A DNA stretch of 64,000 nucleotides from Pseudobacter ginsenosidimutans (GTDB lineage: Bacteria; Bacteroidota; Bacteroidia; Chitinophagales; Chitinophagaceae): contig NZ_CP042431.1 in assembly GCF_007970185.1 (NCBI RefSeq), positions 5,704,001 to 5,768,000 of the forward strand, written 5' to 3'. This document shows positions 18,429 to 28,600 of this stretch, piece by piece. Each line of letters begins with the position of its first letter. Position 1 is the stretch's first letter. The notes beneath the pieces are model-generated. The model was not told where the DNA came from, ran no database searches, and worked only from the letters and a program-made list of their open reading frames with translations. The translations under genes were made by a program, and so were the position numbers.

Positions 18429-20060
18429 CTATTCCGGTAAAACAAATGGAATGGAAAAATGGAATACACTGCCTTGGCCAGGCTCTGACTCCGCCCAGAT
18501 ATTGCCGCCATGCATCTCCACGATCTTGCGACAGTGCGCCAGCCCAATTCCACTGCCTTCATAAGCAGATTGGTTGTGCAGTCTTTTGAAAAGATGAAAG
18601 ATCTTGTCGAGATGTATCGCTTCCATTCCGATGCCATTGTCCGCTATGGAGAAAGTCCAATGTTTTCGTTCTCTCGTAGCCGTGATAGTTATTGCAGGCG
18701 GAACACCAGGTTTTCTGAATTTGATGGCATTGCTGATCAGGTTCTGGAACAGCAGTTTCAGTTCCAGAGGATAGGCGGAGATCACCGGCAATTCACTAAA
18801 GTGTATCATGGCATGGTGTTGTTCAATGGTGGCGCCCAGGTCAGCCAGCACATCATTGAGTACTGCATTACAATCCACTTCCTGGTGTATCTTTTTGTTG
18901 CCAAGCCGTGAATATTCCAATAGTTCCCTCACCAGAGTTTTCATGCGTTCATTTGCAAGGGTGATATAGCTAAAGTATTGTTCCGTGTGTTTGTCTGACT
19001 GATCCCTGAACTTCTGTTTCAGTAATCCGATAAAACCCATGGTGGTGTTCAGCGGTTCCTGAAGATCATGTGAAGCAAAATAAGTGAACTGCTCAATTTC
19101 CTTAGCCTTCAGCACCAGTTGATGTGTTTTGTTCTTCACTTTTTCTTCCAGCTCTTCATTGAATTTCCTGAGCTGCATTTCCAGTTTTCGCGTTTCTGTT
19201 ACATCACGGCCCACTGCAAAAATATGGCGGAACCGTCCTTTCTCATCCCTGTACAGAGCAGCATTGAACAGCAGTTCTACCGGTTCCGTATCAGCGCGGA
19301 TGATGCGGAGTGGAAAATTTACTGCTTTCCCATCTTTTACGATTTGCTGGCAAAAAGCACCGGCCGCTGCCGGTTCACTGAAATGCGAGGAGAATTCACT
19401 TCCTTTCAGTTGTTGAAATGGCAGACCCATGATCTTTTCCGTGGCTTTGTTCACATCACTGATCCTGCCGTCCGGCCCGATGGTAAAAAAGGGATCGATA
19501 CTGGATTCAAGCAGGCTCTGCGTGTAATCCACTACTTCCTTATAATTGAGCGCTTTTTGCTTGATGAAATAATTACAGGATAGAAAAACGATCAGGCAGG
19601 CAAAGAAATTGAGAATGGCGATGCCTGACCAGGGCTGGGGGATAACGCCCGTTACCTGTAATAAAGCTGCTATACCACAACCAGCCACCAGGGCGAGAAT
19701 CCAGTAAATTCCCTTGCCCGGTTCAGCCAGATAGAATATAAAAGGCAAAAAAGCGAAGGGCCAGAGGAAACCTGTTCCATCCCAACCGCCCGAAGCGAAC
19801 ATACAAACCACTACCACCGTTCCGATGGTCATGATGATATCGATGCGTTCGTAATTACCCGTCTTTCTGAGAATGAAATAATTGGCCGTAACGGCCAGGA
19901 AGGCTGCGGCATGCAATACCGCAAGGAAATTACTGCTCAATACATAATAATACAGCAGGCTGAAAACACCGCAATAGATAAGCGCAATAACAGTATAAGC
20001 ATTAATAACAGCCAGACCTGACAAGGCCCCGGACTTGTGGTATTTTAGGTTTGGTTCCAT
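18429..20060 (-). CDS. Membrane PAS-domain sensor histidine kinase
   Basis: 543 residues. The N-terminal third (about 15-175) has five to six hydrophobic segments of an integral membrane sensor, followed by a PAS domain (about 180-295, with IDPFFTIGPDGRISDVNKAT) and a short coiled linker. A HisKA phospho-acceptor helix contains FASHDLQEPL. The ATPase domain shows the N box LISNAIKF, the G1 box DNGIGM and the G2 box GSGIGLA. No receiver domain or response regulator gene is adjacent, so its partner is elsewhere. The HisKA sequence is of the DLQEPL class often associated with phytochrome-like kinases, but no chromophore-binding domain is visible. Confidence 0.88.
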   Translation of the reverse strand: MEPNLKYHKSGALSGLAVINAYTVIALIYCGVFSLLYYYVLSSNFLAVLHAAAFLAVTANYFILRKTGNYERIDIIMTIGTVVVVCMFASGGWDGTGFLWPFAFLPFIFYLAEPGKGIYWILALVAGCGIAALLQVTGVIPQPWSGIAILNFFACLIVFLSCNYFIKQKALNYKEVVDYTQSLLESSIDPFFTIGPDGRISDVNKATEKIMGLPFQQLKGSEFSSHFSEPAAAGAFCQQIVKDGKAVNFPLRIIRADTEPVELLFNAALYRDEKGRFRHIFAVGRDVTETRKLEMQLRKFNEELEEKVKNKTHQLVLKAKEIEQFTYFASHDLQEPLNTTMGFIGLLKQKFRDQSDKHTEQYFSYITLANERMKTLVRELLEYSRLGNKKIHQEVDCNAVLNDVLADLGATIEQHHAMIHFSELPVISAYPLELKLLFQNLISNAIKFRKPGVPPAITITATRERKHWTFSIADNGIGMEAIHLDKIFHLFKRLHNQSAYEGSGIGLAHCRKIVEMHGGNIWAESEPGQGSVFHFSIPFVLPE

Positions 20061-20099
20061 GGATATGCCTGGAAAAAAGCAGGCCGCTGAAGATACGTT

Positions 20100-20456
20100 T
20101 TATTTTTTCTTCCCCGGCTTCTTTGATGCCTTTGCCTTACTGTTGAAATCCAGGCAAAGATTCACCCAGTATTCAAAATCCCTTTTGGTTTTGAATCCTT
20201 CCAGACTCACATAACAATAACCAATGAGCTCGCGACCTTTCATGATCATCGGCTCGTAACCATTCCTGCCCACCACTACTTCCTGCAGTGCAGGATCGAA
20301 TCGGCACATCAGGTTATCGCCACTAACGTTTATGCACATCTTACCATTCACCATGAATGCCATTCCACTGAACATCCTCTTTTCTTCGATCCTTATCCCC
20401 GGTACCGAAGCCAGGTACTCCCTTAATCTATCGGCAAGTTTTGTATTGAAGGCCAT
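20100..20456 (-). CDS. TfoX/Sxy N-terminal-domain family protein
   Basis: 118-residue cytoplasmic protein. The core EKRMFSGMAFMVNGKMC and the DNLMCRFDP strand are typical of the TfoX N-terminal domain, named after the competence regulator Sxy/TfoX. Stand-alone copies like this one are widespread and of unknown function. A lysine-rich tail (KAKASKKPGKKK) follows. It lies between a histidine kinase and a GH5 enzyme with no sign of co-function. Confidence 0.75.
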   Translation of the reverse strand: MAFNTKLADRLREYLASVPGIRIEEKRMFSGMAFMVNGKMCINVSGDNLMCRFDPALQEVVVGRNGYEPMIMKGRELIGYCYVSLEGFKTKRDFEYWVNLCLDFNSKAKASKKPGKKK

Positions 20457-20502
20457 AAGAATGCTTTTGGATAGGATACAATGTAAGATTTCCGGACGAT
20501 CC

Positions 20503-21465
20503 TCAAAAATGGGTCCCCCGGGAGGCCAATTGCCGAAGGTATTGTCTTGTTTTGATTCCTGACTCCCGCAGGTCGCTGGTTTTCCAGTGGCCTGTTGAGG
20601 CGGCGCTTTTCAGTAAAACAGAACAGGTTTCCTCTTTATCGGAAACAGACCAGGAGATCCAGCTGAGTTTGTTTTTGACAATCCAGTCGATATACTTCTT
20701 CCATTCCACATCGTCTATTTTTCCATCACCACTGGCTTCCATTCCGGCAGATTCAGAAATGAAGACCGGAATACCGTTACGGATAGCCTCATCCGTTCTG
20801 TCGCGCAGCCATTGCTTATGCGTGCCTGCATAGAAGTGGACAGTATACATGATATTGCTCACGTCTTTGATAGGGTCCTGCTGCACCAGGTCGATGCGCT
20901 GGTCCCATTCCGTATTGCCCACCAGGATGATATTATCAGGATCATTTTTCCTGATGGCATTGATCAGTTCGATTGAATATGCTTTTACTTCTTTCCAGGT
21001 CTGATCTCTTGTTGGCTCGTTGAAAATCTCATAGATCACATTGGGATATTGTCCGTATTTCCTGGACATGCTATCGAAAAACAATTTTGCATCCCTGGTA
21101 AAAATATTATGGCTATGCCAGTCGATAATCACATAGAGACCTTCTTCGATCGCCGCATCCACCACTGTTTCCACGCGTTGAATATTACCATTGGGATTAC
21201 GCAGGTAACCATCCTCATGCTCTACACCCATGGCAGCCCGCACCACATTCACTTTCCAATCATCTTTCAGCCATTGTACTGCTCCTTTTGTGTAGAAGCG
21301 GGGATGGAAGCAGCTCCAGCCGAAACTCATGCCATAGAGCGAAACGGATTCGCCTTTTGAATTGGACAACTGTGTGCCTGTTACCTGTAAAGGCGCTACA
21401 GTGTTTACCATCTGCCCCTTTGAAATGAAGGGAAATAAAATGATGATGAATAAGGCAGCTTTCAT
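20503..21465 (-). CDS. Secreted glycoside hydrolase family 5 (cellulase-like)
   Basis: 320 residues from ATG 21465, which gives a clean signal peptide MKAALFIIILFPFISKGQ; the longer frame to 21579 adds an unlikely leader. It is a TIM-barrel endo-glycosidase. The acid/base is E150 in YEIFNEPT and the nucleophile is E238 in FISESAGM. VVRAAMGVEHEDGYL and VIIDWHSH (conserved barrel histidines) are also present. The layout resembles GH5 subfamily 2 endoglucanases. No carbohydrate-binding module or SusCD pair is attached, so it may act alone on beta-glucans. Confidence 0.85.
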   Translation of the reverse strand: MKAALFIIILFPFISKGQMVNTVAPLQVTGTQLSNSKGESVSLYGMSFGWSCFHPRFYTKGAVQWLKDDWKVNVVRAAMGVEHEDGYLRNPNGNIQRVETVVDAAIEEGLYVIIDWHSHNIFTRDAKLFFDSMSRKYGQYPNVIYEIFNEPTRDQTWKEVKAYSIELINAIRKNDPDNIILVGNTEWDQRIDLVQQDPIKDVSNIMYTVHFYAGTHKQWLRDRTDEAIRNGIPVFISESAGMEASGDGKIDDVEWKKYIDWIVKNKLSWISWSVSDKEETCSVLLKSAASTGHWKTSDLRESGIKTRQYLRQLASRGTHF

Positions 21466-21598
21466 ATCGTTGGTTTTACCGGATCTAAATGTATACAAAT
21501 CCTGCCGGCGGATATAATACAATAAAAGTGAACGATAGTATTTTTTTAACCTTTTGTGTAATTCCACTATTCCTGTCATCCAAAGGGAAATACTGTTT

Positions 21599-23395
21599 AT
21601 GAGATTCTTCTACACTGCACTCATCCTGCTTGCGGGACACAGCCTCTGTTTTTCCCAAATCGCCTCTATACATGGAAAAGTAACGGATGAACGCGATAGC
21701 GCATTGGCAGGAATTACTGTTTTTGAAAAAGACTCTAAAAGCGTTGTACAGACAGATAAGAAGGGAACATTCAAATTAATTGTTTCGGAATTTCCAACCA
21801 CCATAATATTTTACGCCGCTGGGTTCAAAACGAAAGAGCTGCAGCTGAAAGCAACAGACAGCAATCACAACATCATTATCAGACTCTATCCTGTTGATGT
21901 AACGCTGGATGAAGTGGTGGTGGTAGGACATGGTACTGTCAAGAGAACTGTCGCAACAGGCTCTGTGGCAACCACAGCAGCTTATTCGCTTTCAGGGAAA
22001 GTGGCTGGTGTGGTAGCAAGCGATCCTAAGCCGCACAAAAGGTCTGTTTCCGGAAATCCGGCAGAGAAATTCACCCCCGGTCATTCAAATGAAGGCAGTG
22101 CACATGTTCTTACTGCAGGTGAACTGAGCGATTTCAAAAAATGGAAAATGTGGGAAGGATATTCAAAACACGAGTTCAATGATTGGAGCAAACACTGGGG
22201 CATATCACCGGTAAACCGTTATTGCGTGCAGATCATGAACGAAGACCGCAAAGCAATTGCAGGCCAAAAAGTTTATCTCATTAACCGGAATACAAATGAT
22301 ACAGTCTGGTGTGGCGTTTCGGACAATACAGGTAAGGCTGAATTATGGGCTGGTTTTGATAACAACCAGGAGCAACAGAACGCCTATGTTGTTGCTTGTG
22401 AAAGCAGACTGCTGGACCAACTCGTAAAATTCGAGAATGGTATCAATTTCCTCACCATCAGAGAAAATTGTGCGCCATCCAATATTGTAGACATCGCCTT
22501 TGTGGTAGATGCCACAGGCAGCATGTCTGACGAAATAGCCTACCTGCAAAAAGAACTGGAAGACGTTATTGGCAATACAACGGCAAAGTTCAATGATATC
22601 GATCTCCGGATCGGTTCTGTTTTTTACCGGGACCATGCAGACACCTATCTCACCCGCTTCATCGGGTTCACCAATGATATTCCTTCACTGAAGCAGTTCA
22701 TCAATAAACAATCCGCCGATGGCGGTGGCGACTATCCTGAAGCAGTAGACGAAGCGCTTACTGTAGCGCTTAACACCCTGCAATGGAGGCCTGCCGCAAG
22801 GTCCAGGATCCTTTTCCTGATCCTCGATGCACCGCCCCCCGTCACTGCTGCCCGGAAAATGAACCTACTGATCAAACAGGCAGCCACAATGGGTGTGCGC
22901 GTGGTTCCTGTAGTATGCAGCGGCGTTGACAAATCCACCGAATACCTGATGCGGGCAATAGCCCTGGCCACCAACGGCAGCTACGTATTCCTCACAGACG
23001 ATAGCGGCATAGGCAACAAACATATCAAACCAACCACTGATACCTGGAAAGTGGAATTGCTCAACGTTCTTTTACAACGGATGATGGGAGAGATGATAGC
23101 TGTGGCTTCCTGTAATGAATATCCGGCAACAGATGAAGTAAAACAGAAAAAAGAGAAGAATAATCTCATCGTTTATCCCAATCCTACTAAGGGACAGGTA
23201 CAGATCAAATCGCCATTAGATGTGAAGGAGCTTTACATCACAGACTTTGCAGGTAAAGTGTTGTTGAGGCCGGATGCCCGGTCCCGAAAATCCTGGCAGG
23301 CAGACCTGAGTGGCTTTCCTTCAGGCAGCTACCTGGTCACTTATCTTGTAGAAGATATGGGCTGGAACTCAGAAAAGATTATCCTGATAAAATAG
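21599..23395 (+). CDS. Von Willebrand A-domain protein with SusC-like N terminus and T9SS sorting tail
   Basis: 598 residues from ATG 21599, which gives signal peptide MRFFYTALILLAGHSLCFSQ. Order of parts: a carboxypeptidase-regulatory-like domain (about 22-98); a SusC TonB-box-like segment VTLDEVVVVGHGTVKR (101-116) that is not followed by a plug or barrel; a middle region with HWGISPVNRYCVQIMNEDRK; a VWA domain (about 296-480) with the MIDAS motif DATGS at 304; and a C-terminal type A T9SS sorting domain (about 525-598, VYPNPTKGQVQI). It is predicted to be secreted through the type IX system and surface-displayed, with metal-dependent adhesion. No adjacent partner gene suggests a pathway. 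Confidence 0.82.
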   Translation: MRFFYTALILLAGHSLCFSQIASIHGKVTDERDSALAGITVFEKDSKSVVQTDKKGTFKLIVSEFPTTIIFYAAGFKTKELQLKATDSNHNIIIRLYPVDVTLDEVVVVGHGTVKRTVATGSVATTAAYSLSGKVAGVVASDPKPHKRSVSGNPAEKFTPGHSNEGSAHVLTAGELSDFKKWKMWEGYSKHEFNDWSKHWGISPVNRYCVQIMNEDRKAIAGQKVYLINRNTNDTVWCGVSDNTGKAELWAGFDNNQEQQNAYVVACESRLLDQLVKFENGINFLTIRENCAPSNIVDIAFVVDATGSMSDEIAYLQKELEDVIGNTTAKFNDIDLRIGSVFYRDHADTYLTRFIGFTNDIPSLKQFINKQSADGGGDYPEAVDEALTVALNTLQWRPAARSRILFLILDAPPPVTAARKMNLLIKQAATMGVRVVPVVCSGVDKSTEYLMRAIALATNGSYVFLTDDSGIGNKHIKPTTDTWKVELLNVLLQRMMGEMIAVASCNEYPATDEVKQKKEKNNLIVYPNPTKGQVQIKSPLDVKELYITDFAGKVLLRPDARSRKSWQADLSGFPSGSYLVTYLVEDMGWNSEKIILIK

Positions 23396-23523
23396 CCTGA
23401 ACAATGGAAAAATGGGATCCTGTAATGCTTTTTTATTGTTATCCCGTTTTATATAAACAACTCTGATTAATTTTATTCAACCTTAGTCCTCAGGATGGCT
23501 TTAATAAAAACAATATTAAGAGA

Positions 23524-24126
23524 TTGGATAATAACGCGTTACAGAGCGACCGGGTACTGTTTCAACGCATCGCCCGGGGCGATGCACAGGCATTTGCCGG
23601 CTTCTACGAAGCTTATGCAGCCAAACTGGCCCTCTATGTTTCCCGGTTCCTGGGTTCGGAATTATGGGCTGAGGAAATTGTGCACGATACTTTCCTGAAA
23701 TTATGGTCGGTTCGCGAAACCATCGGCGATGTGGAATATCCCGCCAGTTTCGTTTATCGTATGGTAGCCAACCGCACCAAAGACCATCTCAAGCGTCGCA
23801 GCCATGAAGTTAAGCTGCAGCAACATCTTCTTCACCACCTTCAGCAAGCCAATACCAATACCACCGAAGCACAGGTGGATTACCAGATAGGAGAACAATT
23901 GTTCCGCAAAGCCGTGCAGCAATTGCCGGCCCAGCGCGCCCTCGTGTTCAGGATGCGTCATGAAAAAGGACTCAGTTATGAAGAAATCGCCAATGAGCTC
24001 GGCCTTTCCAAAAATACTGTCCGCAACCTCCTCAACCTGGCTTTACAGAATATCAGGGCCTACCTGGCAGAACATGGAGACATCACCGGTGTACTGGTAT
24101 TGATCATTTTTTCAATTTTTTTTTAA
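23524..24126 (+). CDS. RNA polymerase ECF sigma factor (SusC/FecR-linked)
   Basis: 200 residues from TTG 23524. Sigma region 2 contains RGDAQAFAGFYEAYAAKLAL and EEIVHDTFLKLWSVRE; region 4 contains LPAQRALVFRMRHEKGLSYEEI and the helix NTVRNLLNLALQNIR. The protein ends in an unusually hydrophobic tail, GVLVLIIFSIFF, which could touch the membrane or the FecR anti-sigma. It is followed 68 bp later by a FecR gene and then an STN-type SusC, so it probably controls the peptide-uptake locus downstream. Confidence 0.9.
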   Translation: MDNNALQSDRVLFQRIARGDAQAFAGFYEAYAAKLALYVSRFLGSELWAEEIVHDTFLKLWSVRETIGDVEYPASFVYRMVANRTKDHLKRRSHEVKLQQHLLHHLQQANTNTTEAQVDYQIGEQLFRKAVQQLPAQRALVFRMRHEKGLSYEEIANELGLSKNTVRNLLNLALQNIRAYLAEHGDITGVLVLIIFSIFF

Positions 24127-24194
24127 TCCCTTTGGTACTTTCCACTTTGCCGATCGTTTCATAGGGCAGTGGTTGTTGCACAATCATAAAAAAC

Positions 24195-25406
24195 ATGAAC
24201 TCAGGAAACCAACATATCGTTCAATTACTGGAAAAGTTTTCCCGCGGAGAAGCCAGTCCGGCGGATACCGATCAATTGCTGAGCCTCCTGCAGCAGCAGG
24301 GAGAAGATGAAAAAATGATCGCTTTCATGGAACAACAATTGAACGGCTATCAACCGGAAAATGCAGAGGAGCTTGCTTACTGGAAGGAAAAATTGAAAGA
24401 AGGCGCAGCTGCTATCACAGGTATTACTGAAGAAAATACTGCAAGACCTGTTCCTCGCATGCAGTTCCTCCGCAAATGGGGATGGGCCGCAGCCGCAGTG
24501 ATCGTAACCGTTAGTGTTGGCGCTTATCTTTATACCAATAACTCATCCAAACCTGCCGCACCCGCTGTGGTGGCTCAGGCAACGCACATTGCGCCAGGAA
24601 AGAGCGGAGCAGTGCTGACATTGGCAGATGGTTCACAGGTAGTGCTGGACAGCCTCGGCAACGGAATGGTGGCCACACAAAACGGTTCGCAGGTAATGCT
24701 GAAAGGAGGAGAACTGGCTTATGCTCCAGCCGGAACTGCCTCCGGGGAGACCACCTACAATACCATGACCACACCCAAAGGAAGACAATTCCAATTGACG
24801 CTTCCGGATGGCACCCGGGTATGGCTCAATGCTGCCAGCTCATTACGCTATCCTACAGCATTCAATGGAAATGAGCGACTGGTGGCCGTTACAGGCGAAG
24901 CCTACTTTGAAGTGGCCCGCAACAACAGGCAGCCATTCAAGGTAATGGTGAACGAAAAAGCAACAGTGGAAGTATTGGGCACCAGCTTCAATGTGAATGC
25001 TTACGATAATGAGACCAGCATTCAAACCACCTTGCTGAATGGAAGCGTTCGCGTAGCCAATATCAACACTACACAATCTTCTGCTGTTACACTCAAACCC
25101 GGACAACAGGCGAGCCTGAACAATCACGCAGCCAACAACATAAAAGTTATCAACGATATCGATATCAATAAAGTGATGTCATGGAAAAATGGACTCTTCA
25201 ATTTTGAAGGAGCCAATCTTGGAGAAGTGATGAGACAGATAGAACGCTGGTACGATATCGAAGTGGTGTATGAGAAAGGTATTCCCAATGTGGAATTTGA
25301 AGGAAAGATGACGAAAGACGTGCCATTGAAAGACCTGCTGACGATGCTGGACAGATCTGATGTCCATTTTCGCATCGAAAACAGGAAGCTGATAGTGCTT
25401 CCCTGA
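24195..25406 (+). CDS. FecR-family anti-sigma factor
   Basis: 403 residues: a cytoplasmic N-terminal part, a single membrane helix (about 95-115, WGWAAAAVIVTVSVGAYLY), a periplasmic FecR domain containing TPKGRQFQLTLPDGTRVWLN, and a DUF4974-like C-terminal domain with MRQIERWYDIEVVYEKG. It is strongly similar in layout to the FecR protein encoded at 11878-13095, so the two systems are paralogous. It is expected to sequester the preceding ECF sigma factor and respond to the STN domain of the SusC at 25655. Confidence 0.92.
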   Translation: MNSGNQHIVQLLEKFSRGEASPADTDQLLSLLQQQGEDEKMIAFMEQQLNGYQPENAEELAYWKEKLKEGAAAITGITEENTARPVPRMQFLRKWGWAAAAVIVTVSVGAYLYTNNSSKPAAPAVVAQATHIAPGKSGAVLTLADGSQVVLDSLGNGMVATQNGSQVMLKGGELAYAPAGTASGETTYNTMTTPKGRQFQLTLPDGTRVWLNAASSLRYPTAFNGNERLVAVTGEAYFEVARNNRQPFKVMVNEKATVEVLGTSFNVNAYDNETSIQTTLLNGSVRVANINTTQSSAVTLKPGQQASLNNHAANNIKVINDIDINKVMSWKNGLFNFEGANLGEVMRQIERWYDIEVVYEKGIPNVEFEGKMTKDVPLKDLLTMLDRSDVHFRIENRKLIVLP

Positions 25407-25559
25407 TAACAGGAAAACAGGATTACCCTTATCAAATTGAAAATTCGGATCATGGCCCGCAATTGCGCTGCGGTGCCGTCCAGGATCTTTTTGCAGTAAT
25501 GGGACCAGGTGATGTTTTGTAACAGTCCTGCTCCAATAAATGGACAAAGCTAAAAAGCA

Positions 25560-25588
25560 AACCGGAAGTGATTGCGCCACCTCCGGTT
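25560..25588 (+). promoter_or_regulatory. Small hairpin in the fecR-susC leader
   Basis: In the 248-bp gap between the FecR stop and the SusC ATG, AACCGGA (25560-25566) pairs with TCCGGTT (25582-25588), with an inner GTG/CAC pairing. No U tract follows. It could be a processing or stability element separating regulator from transporter expression; no function is shown by sequence alone. Confidence 0.25.
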
Positions 25589-25654
25589 CTGTTCAGGCTG
25601 AGCCAAATGAGTGTGTATTATCATTTTTTAATCAACCAAAACTGTTCACAAGTT

Positions 25655-28600
25655 ATGCAAAAAACTGCGCGCCACAAGCTCGCCCAAATCCTGCTGGTTA
25701 TGAGACTGACCATCATGTTAATGACTGTAGCCCTGGTTCATGCACACGCCTCCGGAAGAGCCCAGAGCATCACGCTCTCCGGAAAGGACCTGACCCTGAA
25801 ACAGGTATTTGCAGACATCGAAAAGCAAACAGGGTATGTTGTATTCAGCAAGAAAGGGACCCTTGCCGAAACCAAAACCGTTACCTTCTCCGCGCAGAAC
25901 ATGCCGTTGAAGAATTTCCTGGACCTGGTATTGAAAGACCAGCCACTGGGTTATGTGATCTCCGGTAAAACCATCCATCTTTCCAGGAAAGTGGAAACGC
26001 CTGCGCAACCCACACATCAGTTCATCACACTCTACCCTGAAGAAACGAGATTACCCATCACAGGCCGTATTACAGACAGTACCGGTGCTCCGCTGGCTGG
26101 CGCCACTATCGCCATACGCGGAGGCAAAATAACAGTCACCACTGATGCCAGTGGAAAATTCACCATCCAGGCAGAAGCCGGGGATGTACTCGTGATCAGC
26201 TATGTAGGGTTCGCTACTGAGAACTTCAAAGTGAAAGCGGGAACAAAAGACATCCAGATCTCCCTTTCTCCTGCAGCATCCGTGATAGAGAACGTTGTGG
26301 TAACAGGCATTTTCAATAAACCCAAAGAAAGCTATACAGGCGCCACCCGCACCATCAGCGAAAAAGAGATCCGCGAATTCCAGGGTCGTAACATCTTTGT
26401 GACCCTCGGAAATATCGATCCCGCTTTCAATGTGGTAGCCAATAATTCCATCGGCTCCGATCCCAACCGTATCCCGGAAATACAACTGCGCGGCACCAGG
26501 AACCTGCCAAATATCGATCAGTTCCAGGCCGGTACCGATGCAGGACAACTCGCCATGCGTGATCAGCAGTTCCAGTACCAGGCAGCCGCCCTGAATGCAC
26601 CGCTCGTGATCATGGACGGATTTCCCATTTCATTGCAAAGGATGATGGACCTCAACATGAATGAGATTGCTTCCATCACTTTGCTGAAGGATGGTTCTGC
26701 TACCGCTCTTTACGGTTCACAGGGCGCCAATGGCGTGATCGTGATCACAACCAAACAGCCCGCTCCCGGAAAACTCAGGCTAACCTACCGGGGAGGCATC
26801 AACGTAAGTCTTCCTGATCTCAGCAGCTATAACCTCCTCAATGCGCGCGACAAACTCGCACTGGAAAAAGCATCGGGTTATTTCAGCAATGGCACAATGG
26901 ATCCCGCCAATAACCTGCTGCTGGAAAAATATTATAACGATGTGCTGGCCCTGGTGGAAAGTGGCGTGAATACAGACTGGCTCTCCAAACCACTGCGCAC
27001 TCAGGTTGACCAGAACCATTCAGTTCGCCTCGAAGGTGGGGATAACGCTTTCCGTTATGCGATGGAAGGACAATACAACCGTATCAATGGTGTGATGAAA
27101 GGCTCCAGTCGCGAAACCGTGAACGGTACCGTTACACTTTCTTACCGCCTCAACAAACTCAACTTCAGCAATAACCTGCGTGTAGGCAACAGCAAGAGCA
27201 ACGAGTCTCCCTGGGGTTCATTCAGCTCCTACGCAAAGCTCAATCCCTATTGGAGTCCATACGATGCAAATGGCAATATAGTGCAGACATTCAGGCCATT
27301 CGAGCGCCAGTACTGGCAACAAGGGGAATACAGTAACCCGATTGCCAATCCCATGTACGATGCCACGCTGAACACTTTCAACAAATCCGCCTATACCAGC
27401 ATCGTGAACAATTTCCAGGTGGAATGGCGCCCCATCAACCGCGTTACGCTCAATGGAGGTATCAGCATCAACAGCAATCAAAGCACCGGTGATAATTTCA
27501 AACCTGCTTCCCATTCAGCCTTCTCACAATATGCACTGGCCGATGTATTCCGCAAAGGCACCTATGATTACAGCACAGGTAAGGATTTCAGCTTCACCAG
27601 CCGGATTTCCGCCAACTATTACAACCTGTTCAATGGTGTGCATGGACTGACAGTTGGATTGAGCGGTGAATTATTCGAATCCAAAACCACCAACTATGGT
27701 TTTTCAGCTGAAGGTTTTCCCGATGAAACAGTGGACTTTCTCGGACGCGCCCTGCAATACGCGCAGAACGGGGCTCCCAGGGGAACTGAATCAACGGTAA
27801 GAAGGGTAGGAACAGTGGGCTCTGTGAACTACGTTTATGATAACCGTTATTTCGCCGATGTCACCTACAGGATCGATGGTGCTTCACAATTCGGCAGCAA
27901 CAACAGGTATGCGCCTTTCTACTCCTTAGGCGCCGGCTGGAACCTGCATGAAGAAGCATTCCTGAGACATCTCGATTATATCGACAGACTCAGACTGCGT
28001 GGATCCTTTGGCGTTACCGGCAATCAGGCATTCTCTGCCTACCAGCCACTGGCCACATATTCCTACATCATGAGAGACCGTTACAAGAACTGGATCGGCG
28101 CTACACAATCCACACTTGGCAATTCAAACCTGAAATGGCAGGAAACAAATAAGATGGACATCGGCCTGGAAGCCAGCTTCCTCGGTGATCGCATCTATAT
28201 CATGGCGGATTATTACAAAGAGAATACCTCCAATCTTTTGTCATCCGTTGAGCTGCCTTTTTCCAATGGCTTTACAGATTATGTGGAGAATATCGGAGAA
28301 TTGCAGCAACGCGGCTGGGAACTCTCCGCACGCATCACCATCATTCGTAATGATGCTACCAGACTGCTCTGGTCTGTAAGCGGTAATATTGCACACAATG
28401 AAGACAAGATCGTAAAACTGTCGCAGGCCATGAAAGCCGCCAATGATAAGCTGGCGCTGCAATACGACTACACAGCCAATACGCCCAACAAGATCATCCG
28501 TGAAGGCGAATCACAGAATATCATCTATGCAGTTCGTTCACTCGGCATCGATCCCAGTACCGGCAAAGAACTTTACCTTAACAGGTTTGGACAGGTGACC

